Shown one piece after another: positions 1 through 6,626 of a stretch of 6,626 bases of DNA (its first letter is position 1; each line of letters begins with the position of its first letter). The notes under the pieces were generated by a model. That model was not told the DNA's origin. It worked only from the letters and a program-made list of their open reading frames with translations, and ran no database searches. Made by a program: the position numbers and the translations under genes. Source of the stretch: Bacillota bacterium (GTDB lineage: Bacteria > Bacillota > Clostridia > Saccharofermentanales > UBA5734); assembly GCA_023438965.1 (NCBI GenBank), contig JAEXPB010000282.1, positions 1-6,626 on the forward strand, in the 5' to 3' direction.

Positions 1-693
1 CTTGTCGATTTCCTGCGACCGGATGGCAAATCGCAGGTTACTGTGGAATACATGGATAACAAACCGGTGCGGATCCATACAATAGTTCTTTCGACACAGC
101 ATCGGGCCGACGTAGACAATGAAATCCTGCATAAGGCAGTGACCGATCTGGTGATCCGGCCGGTTCTGCCGCCCAATCTTGTCGATCAGAATACGCGTAT
201 ACTGATTAATCCAACCGGACGTTTTGTTGTCGGCGGCCCGCAGGGCGATTCTGGATTGACAGGGCGCAAGATAATCGTCGACACATATGGTGGTTACGCC
301 CACCATGGCGGCGGCGCATTTTCCGGAAAAGACCCGACCAAGGTGGACCGTTCGGCTGCTTATGCCGCACGTTATGTTGCCAAGAATGTCGTAGCAGCCG
401 GCTTGGCTGACATGTGCGAGATTCAAGTCGCTTATGCGATCGGTGTCGCGCACCCGGTTTCTGTCATGGTGGATACATTTGAAACCGGCCGGATCCCGGA
501 CGAGCGAATTGCCGGGATTGTCAGCCGCCACTTTGACCTGCGGCCGGCTGCCATCATTCGTGACTTGGACCTACGCCGGCCGATCTTCCGCCAAGTAGCG
601 GCTTATGGACATTTTGGCCGGCCTGACCTTGATTTGCCCTGGGAAAAAACTGACAAAGCCGAGGCTCTGCGCGCCGATGCCGGCCTTTGCTAA
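1..693 (+). CDS. metK: S-adenosylmethionine synthetase, 3' part (5' end outside window)
   Basis: Makes S-adenosylmethionine from methionine and ATP in the cytoplasm, releasing phosphate and pyrophosphate. The reading frame is open from base 1 (reading [17 protein letters not shown]) and stops at TAA 691-693, so 230 C-terminal residues of a protein usually near 395 are present. Visible family signatures are [13 protein letters not shown] (from base 232) and the glycine-rich [11 protein letters not shown] (301-333), the active-site loop typical of MetK, followed by [16 protein letters not shown]. The tail AYGHFGR...[12 protein letters not shown] is the usual MetK ending. An internal GTG at 43 could be read as a start, but conserved MetK sequence continues upstream of it, so the gene runs off the left edge. 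recD2 begins inside or just at its 3' end, suggesting cotranscription. No riboswitch can be judged because the upstream region is not in the window. Identification is very secure. Confidence 0.97.
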   Translation, partial: LVDFLRPDGKSQVTVEYMDNKPVRIHTIVLSTQHRADVDNEILHKAVTDLVIRPVLPPNLVDQNTRILINPTGRFVVGGPQGDSGLTGRKIIVDTYGGYAHHGGGAFSGKDPTKVDRSAAYAARYVAKNVVAAGLADMCEIQVAYAIGVAHPVSVMVDTFETGRIPDERIAGIVSRHFDLRPAAIIRDLDLRRPIFRQVAAYGHFGRPDLDLPWEKTDKAEALRADAGLC

Positions 694-2995
694 TGACAGA
701 CAGCATTCCTCGCCGGACTTCCCGGAACAGAATGAGCTGGTACCGGCTTATACTGCCCTGGAAGGTATTGTCGAGGAAATAATATTCCGCAACGAAGCCA
801 ACGGCTATACGGTCTGTACCCTATCGGGCGCGCCTGAGCGAGTAGCAGTCGGCATACTGCCGTATTTGGCTGTAGGCGAGTCGGTTTGCTTGTATGGCGA
901 CTGGATCAACCACCCGGATTATGGTCGGCAATTTCAGGTCGATCATTACGAGTTGCTCATTCCGAGAACGCAGGAGGCGATCATCCAATACTTGCGATCC
1001 GGCTTGATCAAGGGTATAGGTGATAAAACTGCCCAGAAACTCGTCCGTCAATTTGGTTATGAAACGCTGGAGATTTTGCGCGATCATCCGGAAAAAGTGG
1101 CTATCCTGAAAGGTTTTGGCACCGAGAAAGCCGAACGGATCGCTCAACAGCTCCGTGAGAAGAAAGATTACCAGGATCTGGTCATGTTATTGAATCCGCT
1201 GGGTATTGGCCCCGGAAAGATTCTTCGTATATACCGGCAATTCGGCAGCGAATCTTTGCGATTGATTTCTGAGAATCCTTTCCGCCTGGCTGACGAAATA
1301 TATGGCATAGGCTTTATCACAGCAGATAAACTGGCAAGAAACCTGGGGCTGGATCCAGCATCTCCCGCGCGGGTTGCCAGTGCAGTGCGCTACACCTTGA
1401 CCCAAGCGGTTTATAACGGTCATACTTATTTGCCAATGAACCGGCTGCTGGCCAATGCGGCTGAACTGCTCGATCTGGCGCTCACGGATGAGCATCCAGC
1501 TTTGAAAGCGCTGGGTTCTGAAAACCAGATCATACTATCCGGTACACAATTCGGCGATCCGGCCGATACACGAGTTGCATTAAAAAATCTATTTTATGCT
1601 GAGCGCCAGGCGGCGGACCGCTTGATGATATTAAAGCATACGGTGCCAAGCCGATTCACGGATTTACTTGACGCTTCGACAGCAGCGGCTGCTGTGGCAG
1701 AAAGTTGCCGCAGACAGGAAATTAAGCCGGCACCGGAGCAAGAAAAGGCCATAGTCCAGGCGTTGCAGCATTCCGTCATGATATTGACTGGCGGACCGGG
1801 AACTGGCAAGACAACTATTATACGTTTACTCTGTAACTGTATCAAAAAGTTCGGCGGACAGGTCCTGCTTGCGGCGCCGACTGGCCGAGCAGCCCGTCGG
1901 ATGACTGAAGCGACCGGCCAGGAGGCTAAAACACTGCATCGCCTGCTGGAGATCCAATATACACCGGAAGATGGCCGGCAAGATTTCCGAACCAACAGCA
2001 ATCCGGATATCCATCTGGCATGTGACCTGTTGATTGTGGACGAAGCCTCGATGATCGATGCCTTCCTTTTCAAAAGCTTGCTTGATGCCATCATACCAGG
2101 AACCCGGCTGGTCATAGTCGGCGACGCCGATCAGCTGCCTTCAGTCGGACCGGGATATGTGCTTAAGGATCTTATCGACAGCGAACAAATTCCGGTGGCC
2201 CGGTTAACCCAGGTTTTTCGCCAGTCCAGCCAGAGCCTGATCATTCGTAACGCTCACCTGATCAACGAGGGTAAATGGCCTGAACTGGATCAAACCCTGC
2301 ACAGCCAGTTCCTCATGATTGTGAAGGATCAGCCGGAAGCTGTCGCCGAAGCAACCGTCAAGCTTTGCCGTGATATTTTACCTGGACAATATGGATTGGA
2401 TCCCTTGCGGGATGTCCAGGTCCTGACGCCATCCCGCAAGGGGCCTGCTGGCACACAGGCATTAAACCAACGCCTTCAGGCTGCGCTGCAAAGAATTACC
2501 CAGCCGTCACAAGCGCATATTGAGGCACATGGCAGCAAATTCAGCGTTGGTGACAAGGTCATGCAGATGCGGAATGATTATGAAATCGCCTGGTACTCGG
2601 CATTGGATACCGAGTGTCATGGTACCGGCGTTTTTAACGGCGAATCTGGCACGGTTATAGCGGTTGACCTTGAAGATGACTGCCTGACCGCAGCTTTCGA
2701 TGATGACCGCCTGATCAAGTACGACCGCCTGAATCTTGAGGATCTGGAGCTGGCTTATGCCATAACCATCCATAAAAGCCAGGGTAGTGAATATCCGGTG
2801 GTTGTCCTGGCCATCCCGCCTGGCGCACCCCAGCTGCTAACCCGTAATCTGCTCTATACGGCAGTCACCAGAGCGCGCCAGAAATTGTTGCTGGTTACAT
2901 CCCGTCGGACTTTAGGCAGCATGCTGGCCAATAACCATGCTTATGCACGATTTACGATGCTGAAAGACTGGCTGCAGCTACGCAGCCCGAAGTGA
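677..2995 (+). CDS. recD2: RecD2-type ATP-dependent DNA helicase (SF1B)
   Basis: A 5'-to-3' superfamily 1B DNA helicase of the RecD2/YrrC type, which in Firmicutes works in repair and recombination outside a RecBCD complex. With the ATG at 677 it has 772 residues, in the usual range. Order of parts: an N-terminal OB-like region (about 25-95, starting [19 protein letters not shown]), helix-hairpin-helix repeats ([13 protein letters not shown] near 110, [26 protein letters not shown]), Walker [10 protein letters not shown] at 372-380 (Lys378), Walker B VDEAS with Asp455-Glu456, motif [15 protein letters not shown] at 482-493, and the C-terminal motifs [15 protein letters not shown] at 693-707 and [14 protein letters not shown]. 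The N-terminal OB and HhH parts separate RecD2 from the RecD subunit of RecBCD. The start is uncertain: the frame is open to an ATG at 605, but 677 has GAGG at 661-664 upstream and leaves a shorter leader before the conserved region. Either start overlaps metK. Confidence 0.93.
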   Translation: MPAFANDRQHSSPDFPEQNELVPAYTALEGIVEEIIFRNEANGYTVCTLSGAPERVAVGILPYLAVGESVCLYGDWINHPDYGRQFQVDHYELLIPRTQEAIIQYLRSGLIKGIGDKTAQKLVRQFGYETLEILRDHPEKVAILKGFGTEKAERIAQQLREKKDYQDLVMLLNPLGIGPGKILRIYRQFGSESLRLISENPFRLADEIYGIGFITADKLARNLGLDPASPARVASAVRYTLTQAVYNGHTYLPMNRLLANAAELLDLALTDEHPALKALGSENQIILSGTQFGDPADTRVALKNLFYAERQAADRLMILKHTVPSRFTDLLDASTAAAAVAESCRRQEIKPAPEQEKAIVQALQHSVMILTGGPGTGKTTIIRLLCNCIKKFGGQVLLAAPTGRAARRMTEATGQEAKTLHRLLEIQYTPEDGRQDFRTNSNPDIHLACDLLIVDEASMIDAFLFKSLLDAIIPGTRLVIVGDADQLPSVGPGYVLKDLIDSEQIPVARLTQVFRQSSQSLIIRNAHLINEGKWPELDQTLHSQFLMIVKDQPEAVAEATVKLCRDILPGQYGLDPLRDVQVLTPSRKGPAGTQALNQRLQAALQRITQPSQAHIEAHGSKFSVGDKVMQMRNDYEIAWYSALDTECHGTGVFNGESGTVIAVDLEDDCLTAAFDDDRLIKYDRLNLEDLELAYAITIHKSQGSEYPVVVLAIPPGAPQLLTRNLLYTAVTRARQKLLLVTSRRTLGSMLANNHAYARFTMLKDWLQLRSPK

Positions 2996-3762
2996 GCACG
3001 ATGGTGATCCCTATCGGGCGTCTTCCTGGTCTGTGCCGCGATTATTTGACCGCCGGGCTGGATATCCTATATCCGGCCACCTGCGCCTTTTGCCGTAATG
3101 TCTGCCAGGAAAAACCGCAATTTCCAGGTATATGCCGTCAATGCCTGAGCCAGTTGCCATTACGATACGGCCACGCCGCATGTTTGAATTGGCGAGAGAT
3201 GACCGATGATCAAATTCCTGATCCAGCCGTGATATATGTACCGGCATATTATCAAGGCACAATGCGGCAGGCTTTATTGCAACTCAAATTCGGCGATGCT
3301 CCGGATGTAGCGCCTGCCTTGTCCGCTTTGATGATCTCGTTGATCAATCGACTAATGCTGGATATCCGGGCTGTTATGGCAGTTCCGTTGCATCCTTCAC
3401 GTTTAAGAGAAAGGGGTTATAACCAAGCCGCGCTGTTAACAAGTCAAATTGCCCAAAGATTGCATCTGCCGGATTGGTCACCCGGGATCAGACGGATTCG
3501 GGCGACCAATCGACAAAGCGAACAGCCTGACCGGTATGAGAGATGGTCAAACCTGTCCGGCGCTTTTAACCTGAATCCGGATTTCATTGCCAATCGTTTG
3601 GCTGTCGCAGGATTCCGCAGCCGGCAGCCGGTACTTCTGGTTGATGACATACTGACGACAGGCGTAACCATCACGGAGGCTGCCCGGCCGATTTGGCGGG
3701 CAGGATTGCCTGTTGTTGGGCTGGTGGCGGCTTCGGATCATCGCAATAAGGATACCCGGTGA
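2992..3762 (+). CDS. comF: ComF family protein (zinc ribbon plus phosphoribosyltransferase fold)
   Basis: Member of the ComFC/GntX family. In naturally transformable bacteria ComFC is a cytoplasmic factor needed for uptake or handling of incoming single-stranded DNA; in many other species the role is unproven. From GTG 2992 the protein has 256 residues. Near the N terminus is a four-cysteine zinc-ribbon pattern, CAFC (Cys31, Cys34) and CRQC (Cys48, Cys51). Then come PLHPSRLRERGYNQAALL, a family hallmark, and the PRPP-binding-type loop VLLVDDILTTGVT at 214-226 with Asp218-Asp219. The GTG start lies in a GTGA overlap with the recD2 stop, typical of translational coupling; the in-frame ATG at 3001 is an equally possible start that would remove three residues. 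There is no obvious intrinsic terminator after the stop. The family call is secure; a role in DNA uptake is inference from the family and from the recD2 neighbour. Confidence 0.9.
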   Translation: MSTMVIPIGRLPGLCRDYLTAGLDILYPATCAFCRNVCQEKPQFPGICRQCLSQLPLRYGHAACLNWREMTDDQIPDPAVIYVPAYYQGTMRQALLQLKFGDAPDVAPALSALMISLINRLMLDIRAVMAVPLHPSRLRERGYNQAALLTSQIAQRLHLPDWSPGIRRIRATNRQSEQPDRYERWSNLSGAFNLNPDFIANRLAVAGFRSRQPVLLVDDILTTGVTITEAARPIWRAGLPVVGLVAASDHRNKDTR

Positions 3763-3847
3763 TTTTATCTGGATTATCCGACGGTCGGTCAATCTGGTAA
3801 CTATAGATACTGCAAAGACGCCGCAGATATCATTTCATGAGATCAGC
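3763..3847. other. Intergenic stretch between comF and the 6S promoter, nothing recognised
   Basis: This is the first part of the 354-base gap between comF and cysE. It contains small possible stems (CCGA/TCGG around 3778-3788 and CTGC/GCAG around 3810-3826) but no T-run that would make either a convincing terminator, and no coding potential with a plausible start signal. The metK-recD2-comF transcript may therefore run into the downstream 6S gene. Confidence 0.5.
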
Positions 3848-3876
3848 TTGAGCATGGAGGGAAAAAAGGGTATACT
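3848..3876 (+). promoter_or_regulatory. Sigma-A-type promoter of the 6S RNA gene
   Basis: TTGAGC at 3848-3853 (four of six matches to TTGACA) is separated by exactly 17 bases from TATACT at 3871-3876 (five of six matches to TATAAT). Transcription would start about seven bases downstream, at 3882-3884, which is where the closing stem of the predicted 6S RNA begins. The agreement between promoter geometry and RNA structure supports both calls. Confidence 0.8.
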
Positions 3877-4007
3877 GAGATTGCCTGGAATGTTCGTTAC
3901 CCTCTGTTTTTGAACCTTCATGACTTAAACGGGAGCCTGGGTCAAAGTGGAATAGAGTCATACCTCCGGACGCAAGTCCGATTGAGACAGACTTAAGACC
4001 ACTGCAG

Positions 4008-4037
4008 GGCACCCACCTGGCGAGAATGCTGGGTGTC
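4008..4037 (+). other. Alternative 3' hairpin of the 6S RNA central bubble
   Basis: GGCACCC at 4008-4014 can pair with GGGTGTC at 4031-4037 over seven pairs, including one G-U. The 3' arm is the same sequence that pairs with TTTTTGAACC (3907-3916) in the rod form, so the two structures exclude one another. Such a bubble-collapse helix is known in 6S RNAs, where it forms on pRNA synthesis and helps release polymerase. Its use here is inferred. Confidence 0.6.
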
Positions 4038-4043
4038 AAAAAA

Positions 4044-4067
4044 GGGGGGCGGCATCCCGGGTTTTTT
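4044..4067 (+). terminator. 3' arm of 6S closing stem plus T-run, probable intrinsic terminator
   Basis: The G/C-rich 3' arm GGGGGGCGGCATCCCGGG (4044-4061) is followed directly by six T residues (4062-4067). Its partner is not a local hairpin arm but the 5' end of the 6S RNA (3884-3902), so termination would use the closing stem of the RNA itself or 3' processing. A local hairpin between 4044 and 4061 is weak. Confidence 0.55.
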
Positions 4068-4068
4068 C

Positions 4069-4077
4069 TGCTATAAT
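4069..4077 (+). promoter_or_regulatory. Extended -10 promoter of the cysE-cysS-mrnC operon
   Basis: TGCTATAAT combines a perfect TATAAT (4072-4077) with the TGn extension (4069-4071). No good TTGACA match is present 16-18 bases upstream, where the sequence is the G-rich 3' arm of the 6S closing stem; extended -10 promoters often lack a strong -35. The start would be near 4084, giving a leader of about 33 bases before the cysE ATG, too short for a T-box or riboswitch. Confidence 0.72.
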
Positions 4078-4100
4078 ATAGCGACAACTCGAGTGATGTC

Positions 4101-4109
4101 AGAAAGGGA
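4101..4109 (+). promoter_or_regulatory. Ribosome binding site of cysE
   Basis: AGAAAGGGA lies seven bases before the ATG at 4117 and decides between that start and the in-frame ATG at 4096, which the site would otherwise fall behind. It also argues against reading upstream to the GTG at 4033, which lies inside the 6S RNA and before the promoter. Confidence 0.7.
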
Positions 4110-4116
4110 AAAGCGC

Positions 4117-4854
4117 ATGAGCCTTTACTCCGATGCTAAATCCATTGCAGCAAGAGACCCGGCAGCCAAAGGGGTTTGGCAAGTTATTTTGCTATATCCC
4201 GGTTTTCATGTTCTGATTTATCATCGGTTGGCCCATTGGCTATATCAACTGCATTTGTTTTTTTTGGCCCGAATGGTTTCCCAGCTGGGTCGCTTCTTCA
4301 CGCAAATCGAAATCCATCCAGGGGCTAAAATCGGTGATGGTTTATTTATTGATCACGGTAACGGGGTAGTTGTCGGTGAGACAGCTGAAATCGGCAACTA
4401 TTGTACGATTTATCATGAGGTCACCCTCGGTGGTACCGGCAAGGATAAAGGCAAACGGCATCCAACAATCGGCAACAATGTACTTGTGGGGGCCGGGGCC
4501 AAGATCCTCGGTCCTTTTCGGGTTGGCGACAATGCCATGATCGGTGCCAATGCGGTAGTCCTGCATGAAGTGCCGGATAACGCGACGGTTGTCGGCGTTC
4601 CCGGACGGGTGGTCAAACAGCGCGGCAAATCGATCCAACATAGTGTGGAACTTGATCATGGCAATGTTCCTGATCCTCTGGAACAGGAAATTTGCTTGCT
4701 GCTGCATCGGGTTAACGCGTTGGAGAAGCTGGCTGGCGTCCAGCCGGCGCAGCGTTCATTCCGCGACTGTGCGGACCCGGAGCCAACAATATCCAATGAG
4801 AAAATGAAAATCAATCAAGCCGGCAGAGGAGCTGATCAGCATGAAGATTTATAA
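4117..4854 (+). CDS. cysE: Serine O-acetyltransferase
   Basis: Transfers acetyl from acetyl-CoA to L-serine, giving O-acetylserine, the carbon skeleton onto which cysteine synthase adds sulfide. Starting at ATG 4117 it has 245 residues. It is the short Firmicutes form: a brief N-terminal helical segment (about 1-63, with VILLYPGFHVLIYHRLAHWL), then a left-handed beta-helix of hexapeptide repeats from IEIHPGAKIGDGLFIDHGNG to NATVVGVPGRVV (64-166). His80 in DHG matches the catalytic His158 of the E. coli enzyme, Glu65 sits where that enzyme has Asp143, and RHP with His115 is also conserved. YHEVTLGGTGKDKGKRHP is a family signature. The tail after 170 is hydrophilic and variable. It shares 14 bases with cysS. 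In-frame upstream starts at 4096 and 4033 are less likely given the promoter and binding site. No T-box precedes it. Identification is secure. Confidence 0.95.
   Translation: MSLYSDAKSIAARDPAAKGVWQVILLYPGFHVLIYHRLAHWLYQLHLFFLARMVSQLGRFFTQIEIHPGAKIGDGLFIDHGNGVVVGETAEIGNYCTIYHEVTLGGTGKDKGKRHPTIGNNVLVGAGAKILGPFRVGDNAMIGANAVVLHEVPDNATVVGVPGRVVKQRGKSIQHSVELDHGNVPDPLEQEICLLLHRVNALEKLAGVQPAQRSFRDCADPEPTISNEKMKINQAGRGADQHEDL
4825..4831 (+). promoter_or_regulatory. Ribosome binding site of cysS, inside cysE
   Basis: AGAGGAG is a strong Shine-Dalgarno match nine bases before the ATG at 4841. It sits within the last codons of cysE and fixes the cysS start, so cysS is translated from within the overlap of the two genes. 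Confidence 0.75.
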
Positions 4855-6256
4855 TACGCAGACACGCGACAAGGAAACTTTTGTTCCGCTGGAAGAAGGA
4901 CATGTCAGGATTTATGTGTGCGGTCCAACTGTATATAATTATTTTCATTTGGGCAATGCCCGCCCGTTCATTACTTACGATACGTTGCGCCGCTATCTGG
5001 AGTATCGCGGCTTTCAGGTAACCTATGTCCAGAATTTTACCGACATCGACGACAAGATGATTAAGCGGGCCAATTCGGAAGGCATAACTATTCGCGAGTT
5101 GGCTGATCGTTTTATCGCTGAATATTTCTATGACGCCGATCGCCTGAACATCCGTCGAGCGACCAGTCATCCCCGGGCGACGGACAGTATGCCGGTCATT
5201 ATTGAGATGATCAATACCCTGGTTGAGAAAGGATTTGCCTACGAAACCGAGGACGGTGTCTATTTCGATGTTCTGAAAATGCCAGATTACGGTAAATTAT
5301 CGCATCATAACCTGGATGAACTGGAATTTGGCGCCAGCGAGCGAATCAATCTGGATGGCGGTAAACATAATAACCTGGATTTTGCACTTTGGAAGAAGAA
5401 GAAAGAGAATGAACCCTGGTGGCCAAGTCCATGGGGCGATGGCCGGCCAGGCTGGCATATTGAATGCTCGGCAATGAACAAGCAATATTTGGGCGATACG
5501 ATCGACATTCATGGTGGCGGCCAGGATCTGATATTTCCTCATCATGAAAATGAAATTGCCCAAAGTGAATGCGCCAATGGCAAACCCTTTGTCCGATATT
5601 GGATGCACAATGGATTTATTAATGTCGACAGCGAGAAAATGTCTAAATCATCTGGCAATTTTTTCACTGTCCGTGACCTGGCTCAGCATTATGATTATTT
5701 AGTCCTGCGCTTTTTCATGCTGGGCGGTCATTACCGCATGCCGATTAATTTCACGGCAGAGTTGCTGACCGCTGCGCAAAACGGCTGGAACCGTATCAAG
5801 ACCTGCCTGGAAAATCTTGAATTCATTATCAGCCAAGCCCCAGCTCAACCGCAAGATATTGCTGCGCAGGCCGCCGCCGCTGAATTGGCTGCAGCGCGAG
5901 ACCAATATAAAAAGGCATTCCTGGAGGCCATGGATGACGACCTGAACACGGCTGACGCCCTGGCGGCTATTTTCGAACTGGTCAGAGCCGCCAATACGGC
6001 AAGCAGTTGCCAAGGACTTGACCAGTCATCGATCAAAATGACAGCGTCATTGCTGCAGGAATTGCTGAATGTCCTTGGATTACAGACCACAACCGAATCA
6101 GGCGTGCCGAAGGAGATCATGGAATTGGTGGAAGCCAGAACTGTTGCCAAAAAAGCTCGCGACTTCCAACGAGCAGATGCGATAAGGGCTGAGATACAGC
6201 AGAAAGGCTATTCCGTCGCCGATACACCACAGGGACCCAAGGTCAGCAGGTTATGA
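4841..6256 (+). CDS. cysS: Cysteinyl-tRNA synthetase
   Basis: Class I aminoacyl-tRNA synthetase that activates cysteine with ATP and loads it onto tRNA-Cys. The 471 residues match the usual size of about 460-480. The HIGH motif appears as HLGN at 36-39 within VYNYFHLGNARPFITYDTLRRYL, and the KMSKS loop is exact at 266-270. The zinc ligands that select cysteine over serine are present: Cys27 in YVCGPT, Cys209 in WHIECSAM, and His234 and Glu238 in FPHHENEIAQSE. LDFALWK near 179-185 and DIHGGGQDL near 222-230 are further signatures. The C-terminal part (from about 310) is helical and ends with the usual KKARDFQRADAIRAEIQQKGY block. The start is set by the AGAGGAG site. The stop overlaps the mrnC start in ATGA. 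Pairing with cysE links cysteine production and use. Intact, with no missing key residue. Confidence 0.98.
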   Translation: MKIYNTQTRDKETFVPLEEGHVRIYVCGPTVYNYFHLGNARPFITYDTLRRYLEYRGFQVTYVQNFTDIDDKMIKRANSEGITIRELADRFIAEYFYDADRLNIRRATSHPRATDSMPVIIEMINTLVEKGFAYETEDGVYFDVLKMPDYGKLSHHNLDELEFGASERINLDGGKHNNLDFALWKKKKENEPWWPSPWGDGRPGWHIECSAMNKQYLGDTIDIHGGGQDLIFPHHENEIAQSECANGKPFVRYWMHNGFINVDSEKMSKSSGNFFTVRDLAQHYDYLVLRFFMLGGHYRMPINFTAELLTAAQNGWNRIKTCLENLEFIISQAPAQPQDIAAQAAAAELAAARDQYKKAFLEAMDDDLNTADALAAIFELVRAANTASSCQGLDQSSIKMTASLLQELLNVLGLQTTTESGVPKEIMELVEARTVAKKARDFQRADAIRAEIQQKGYSVADTPQGPKVSRL

Positions 6257-6626
6257 TCGACCCCGGTTTCCGCGGTGATTTACGGGAAGTACCCATTTCG
6301 GTATTAGCCTATATCGGTGATGCAGTGTATGAATTGACAGTCCGTCTCAGGCTATGCTGCCAGAGCAAGGCCAAATCCGGGGCGCTGCACCGCCAATCCG
6401 TCAAGCTTGTGCGGGCGGGTGCCCAGGCAGCAGCTATCCGTAAATTATTGCCAATACTGACCGAGGAAGAAAGCAGCATTTATCGGCGCGGCCGCAACAG
6501 CCAGCCTGGCAGTATGCCCAAAAACGCCGATCCGGCTGACTACCTGGCGGCTACGGGATTCGAGGCGCTGATCGGGTACTTGTACCTGAAAGAAGAGAAA
6601 AGCCGGCTGGACGAGTTGCTGGCTAT
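6253..6626 (+). CDS. mrnC: Mini-ribonuclease III (3' end outside window)
   Basis: A compact RNase III-like endonuclease made only of the catalytic domain, without the double-stranded RNA-binding domain; in Bacillus subtilis it matures 23S rRNA ends. The frame opens at ATG 6253, in an ATGA overlap with the cysS stop, and stays open to the window edge, giving 124 residues of an expected 130-150. VPISVLAYIGDAVYELTVR is the family signature, and Asp23 coincides in position with the catalytic aspartate of the B. subtilis enzyme. RRGRNS at 78-83, PKNA at 89-92 and ATGFEALIGYLYL at 100-112, with the second metal-binding acid Glu104, complete the domain. Leu98 follows Tyr97 where I remember an arginine in relatives, a minor oddity. 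AAGG near 6239 may serve as ribosome binding site. The cysS-mrnC order is common in Firmicutes. Confidence 0.93.
   Translation, partial: MIDPGFRGDLREVPISVLAYIGDAVYELTVRLRLCCQSKAKSGALHRQSVKLVRAGAQAAAIRKLLPILTEEESSIYRRGRNSQPGSMPKNADPADYLAATGFEALIGYLYLKEEKSRLDELLA

Larger units (their letters stand above)
3883..4067 (+). ncRNA. ssrS: 6S RNA, regulator of RNA polymerase holoenzyme
   Basis: 6S RNA imitates an open promoter and binds the housekeeping sigma RNA polymerase, lowering transcription at many promoters in slow growth. The roughly 185-nt size fits the family. The sequence folds by eye into the expected rod. The closing stem pairs 3884-3902 with 4044-4061 (CCTGGAATG against CATCCCGGG, with one A-C mismatch). 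A second stem pairs TTTTTGAACC 3907-3916 with GGTGTCAAAAA 4032-4042. A large central bubble follows (3917-3934 opposite 4011-4031). The long irregular upper arm has GCCTG 3935-3939 with CAGGGC 4005-4010, AGTGG 3946-3950 with CCACT 3999-4003, AGTC 3956-3959 with GACT 3990-3993, and an apical CGGAC-GCAA-GTCCG hairpin 3967-3980. The stretches GTTTTTGAACCTTCATGA and GGGCACCCACCTGG resemble Firmicutes 6S RNAs as I remember them. The gene has its own promoter and ends in a T-run. Exact ends are estimates; a covariance-model search would settle it. Confidence 0.87.

Noticed and set aside
693..782. Short frame starting in the TAATG at the metK stop
   Set aside because: It ends after about 29 codons, shows no similarity to anything recognised, and the helicase frame across the same bases is open and carries the conserved N-terminal domain, so no frameshift is needed.
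1594..2115. 173-residue antisense reading frame inside recD2
   Set aside because: It lies opposite the Walker A and B region of a clearly conserved helicase and its translation is low-complexity without any family motif; a shadow of the coding strand.
3781..3812. Possible promoter around TATAGATACT
   Set aside because: No convincing -35 at proper spacing; the promoter at 3848-3876 is much better and agrees with the start of the RNA.
3713..3913. 66-residue frame running from the end of comF into the gap
   Set aside because: It starts inside comF, has no ribosome binding site, and runs through the 6S promoter and 5' end; its composition looks non-coding.
3830..4087. 85-residue antisense frame across the 6S region
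   Set aside because: It is fully accounted for by the structured RNA on the other strand, and no start signal or recognisable domain is present.
4033..4116. Longer cysE starting at GTG 4033 or ATG 4096
   Set aside because: GTG 4033 precedes the promoter and lies in the 6S RNA; ATG 4096 is upstream of the good ribosome binding site. Neither extra segment resembles CysE.
3763..4116. T-box or other riboswitch upstream of cysE
   Set aside because: No T-box core sequence was found, and the structure and promoter pattern fit 6S RNA with its own transcription unit.
4811..5170. 119-residue antisense frame opposite the cysE/cysS junction
   Set aside because: It is opposite conserved HIGH-motif sequence of cysS, with no independent domain or start signal.

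Overview
The window looks like an ordinary chromosomal segment of a Bacillota (Firmicutes) bacterium of roughly balanced base composition. The pointers are a RecD2-type helicase, a ComF-type protein, a cysE-cysS-mrnC cluster with a Mini-III RNase, and a 6S RNA whose sequence resembles the Firmicutes form. An anaerobic Clostridia or Negativicutes lineage is my best guess, but that is inference from gene order and not something the sequence proves.

Layout: all genes lie on the + strand. Left block (1-3762): the 3' part of metK (S-adenosylmethionine synthetase, cut by the left edge), recD2 (helicase, overlapping the end of metK) and comF (double-zinc-ribbon/phosphoribosyltransferase-fold protein, starting in a GTGA overlap with recD2). 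Middle (3763-4116): the only sizeable non-coding stretch. It holds about 85 bases with nothing recognisable, then a sigma-A-type promoter, a roughly 185-nt 6S RNA gene that ends in its own stem plus T-run, and immediately after that an extended -10 promoter for the next operon. Right block (4117-6626): cysE (serine acetyltransferase), cysS (cysteinyl-tRNA synthetase, 14-nt overlap) and mrnC (Mini-RNase III, ATGA overlap, cut by the right edge).

How the parts fit: cysE makes O-acetylserine for cysteine synthesis and cysS charges cysteine onto tRNA, so the right operon links cysteine supply to its use. Mini-III matures 23S rRNA and commonly follows cysS in Firmicutes. RecD2 and ComF both act around DNA repair or uptake and are translationally packed behind metK. 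The 6S RNA is an RNA-polymerase regulator with no specific link to its neighbours.

No mobile element, CRISPR array, toxin module or clearly novel system is visible. The most interesting item is the 6S RNA. It would be missed by protein-only annotation, and it shows a complete rod structure plus two mutually exclusive pairings that would fit the known pRNA-driven release switch.
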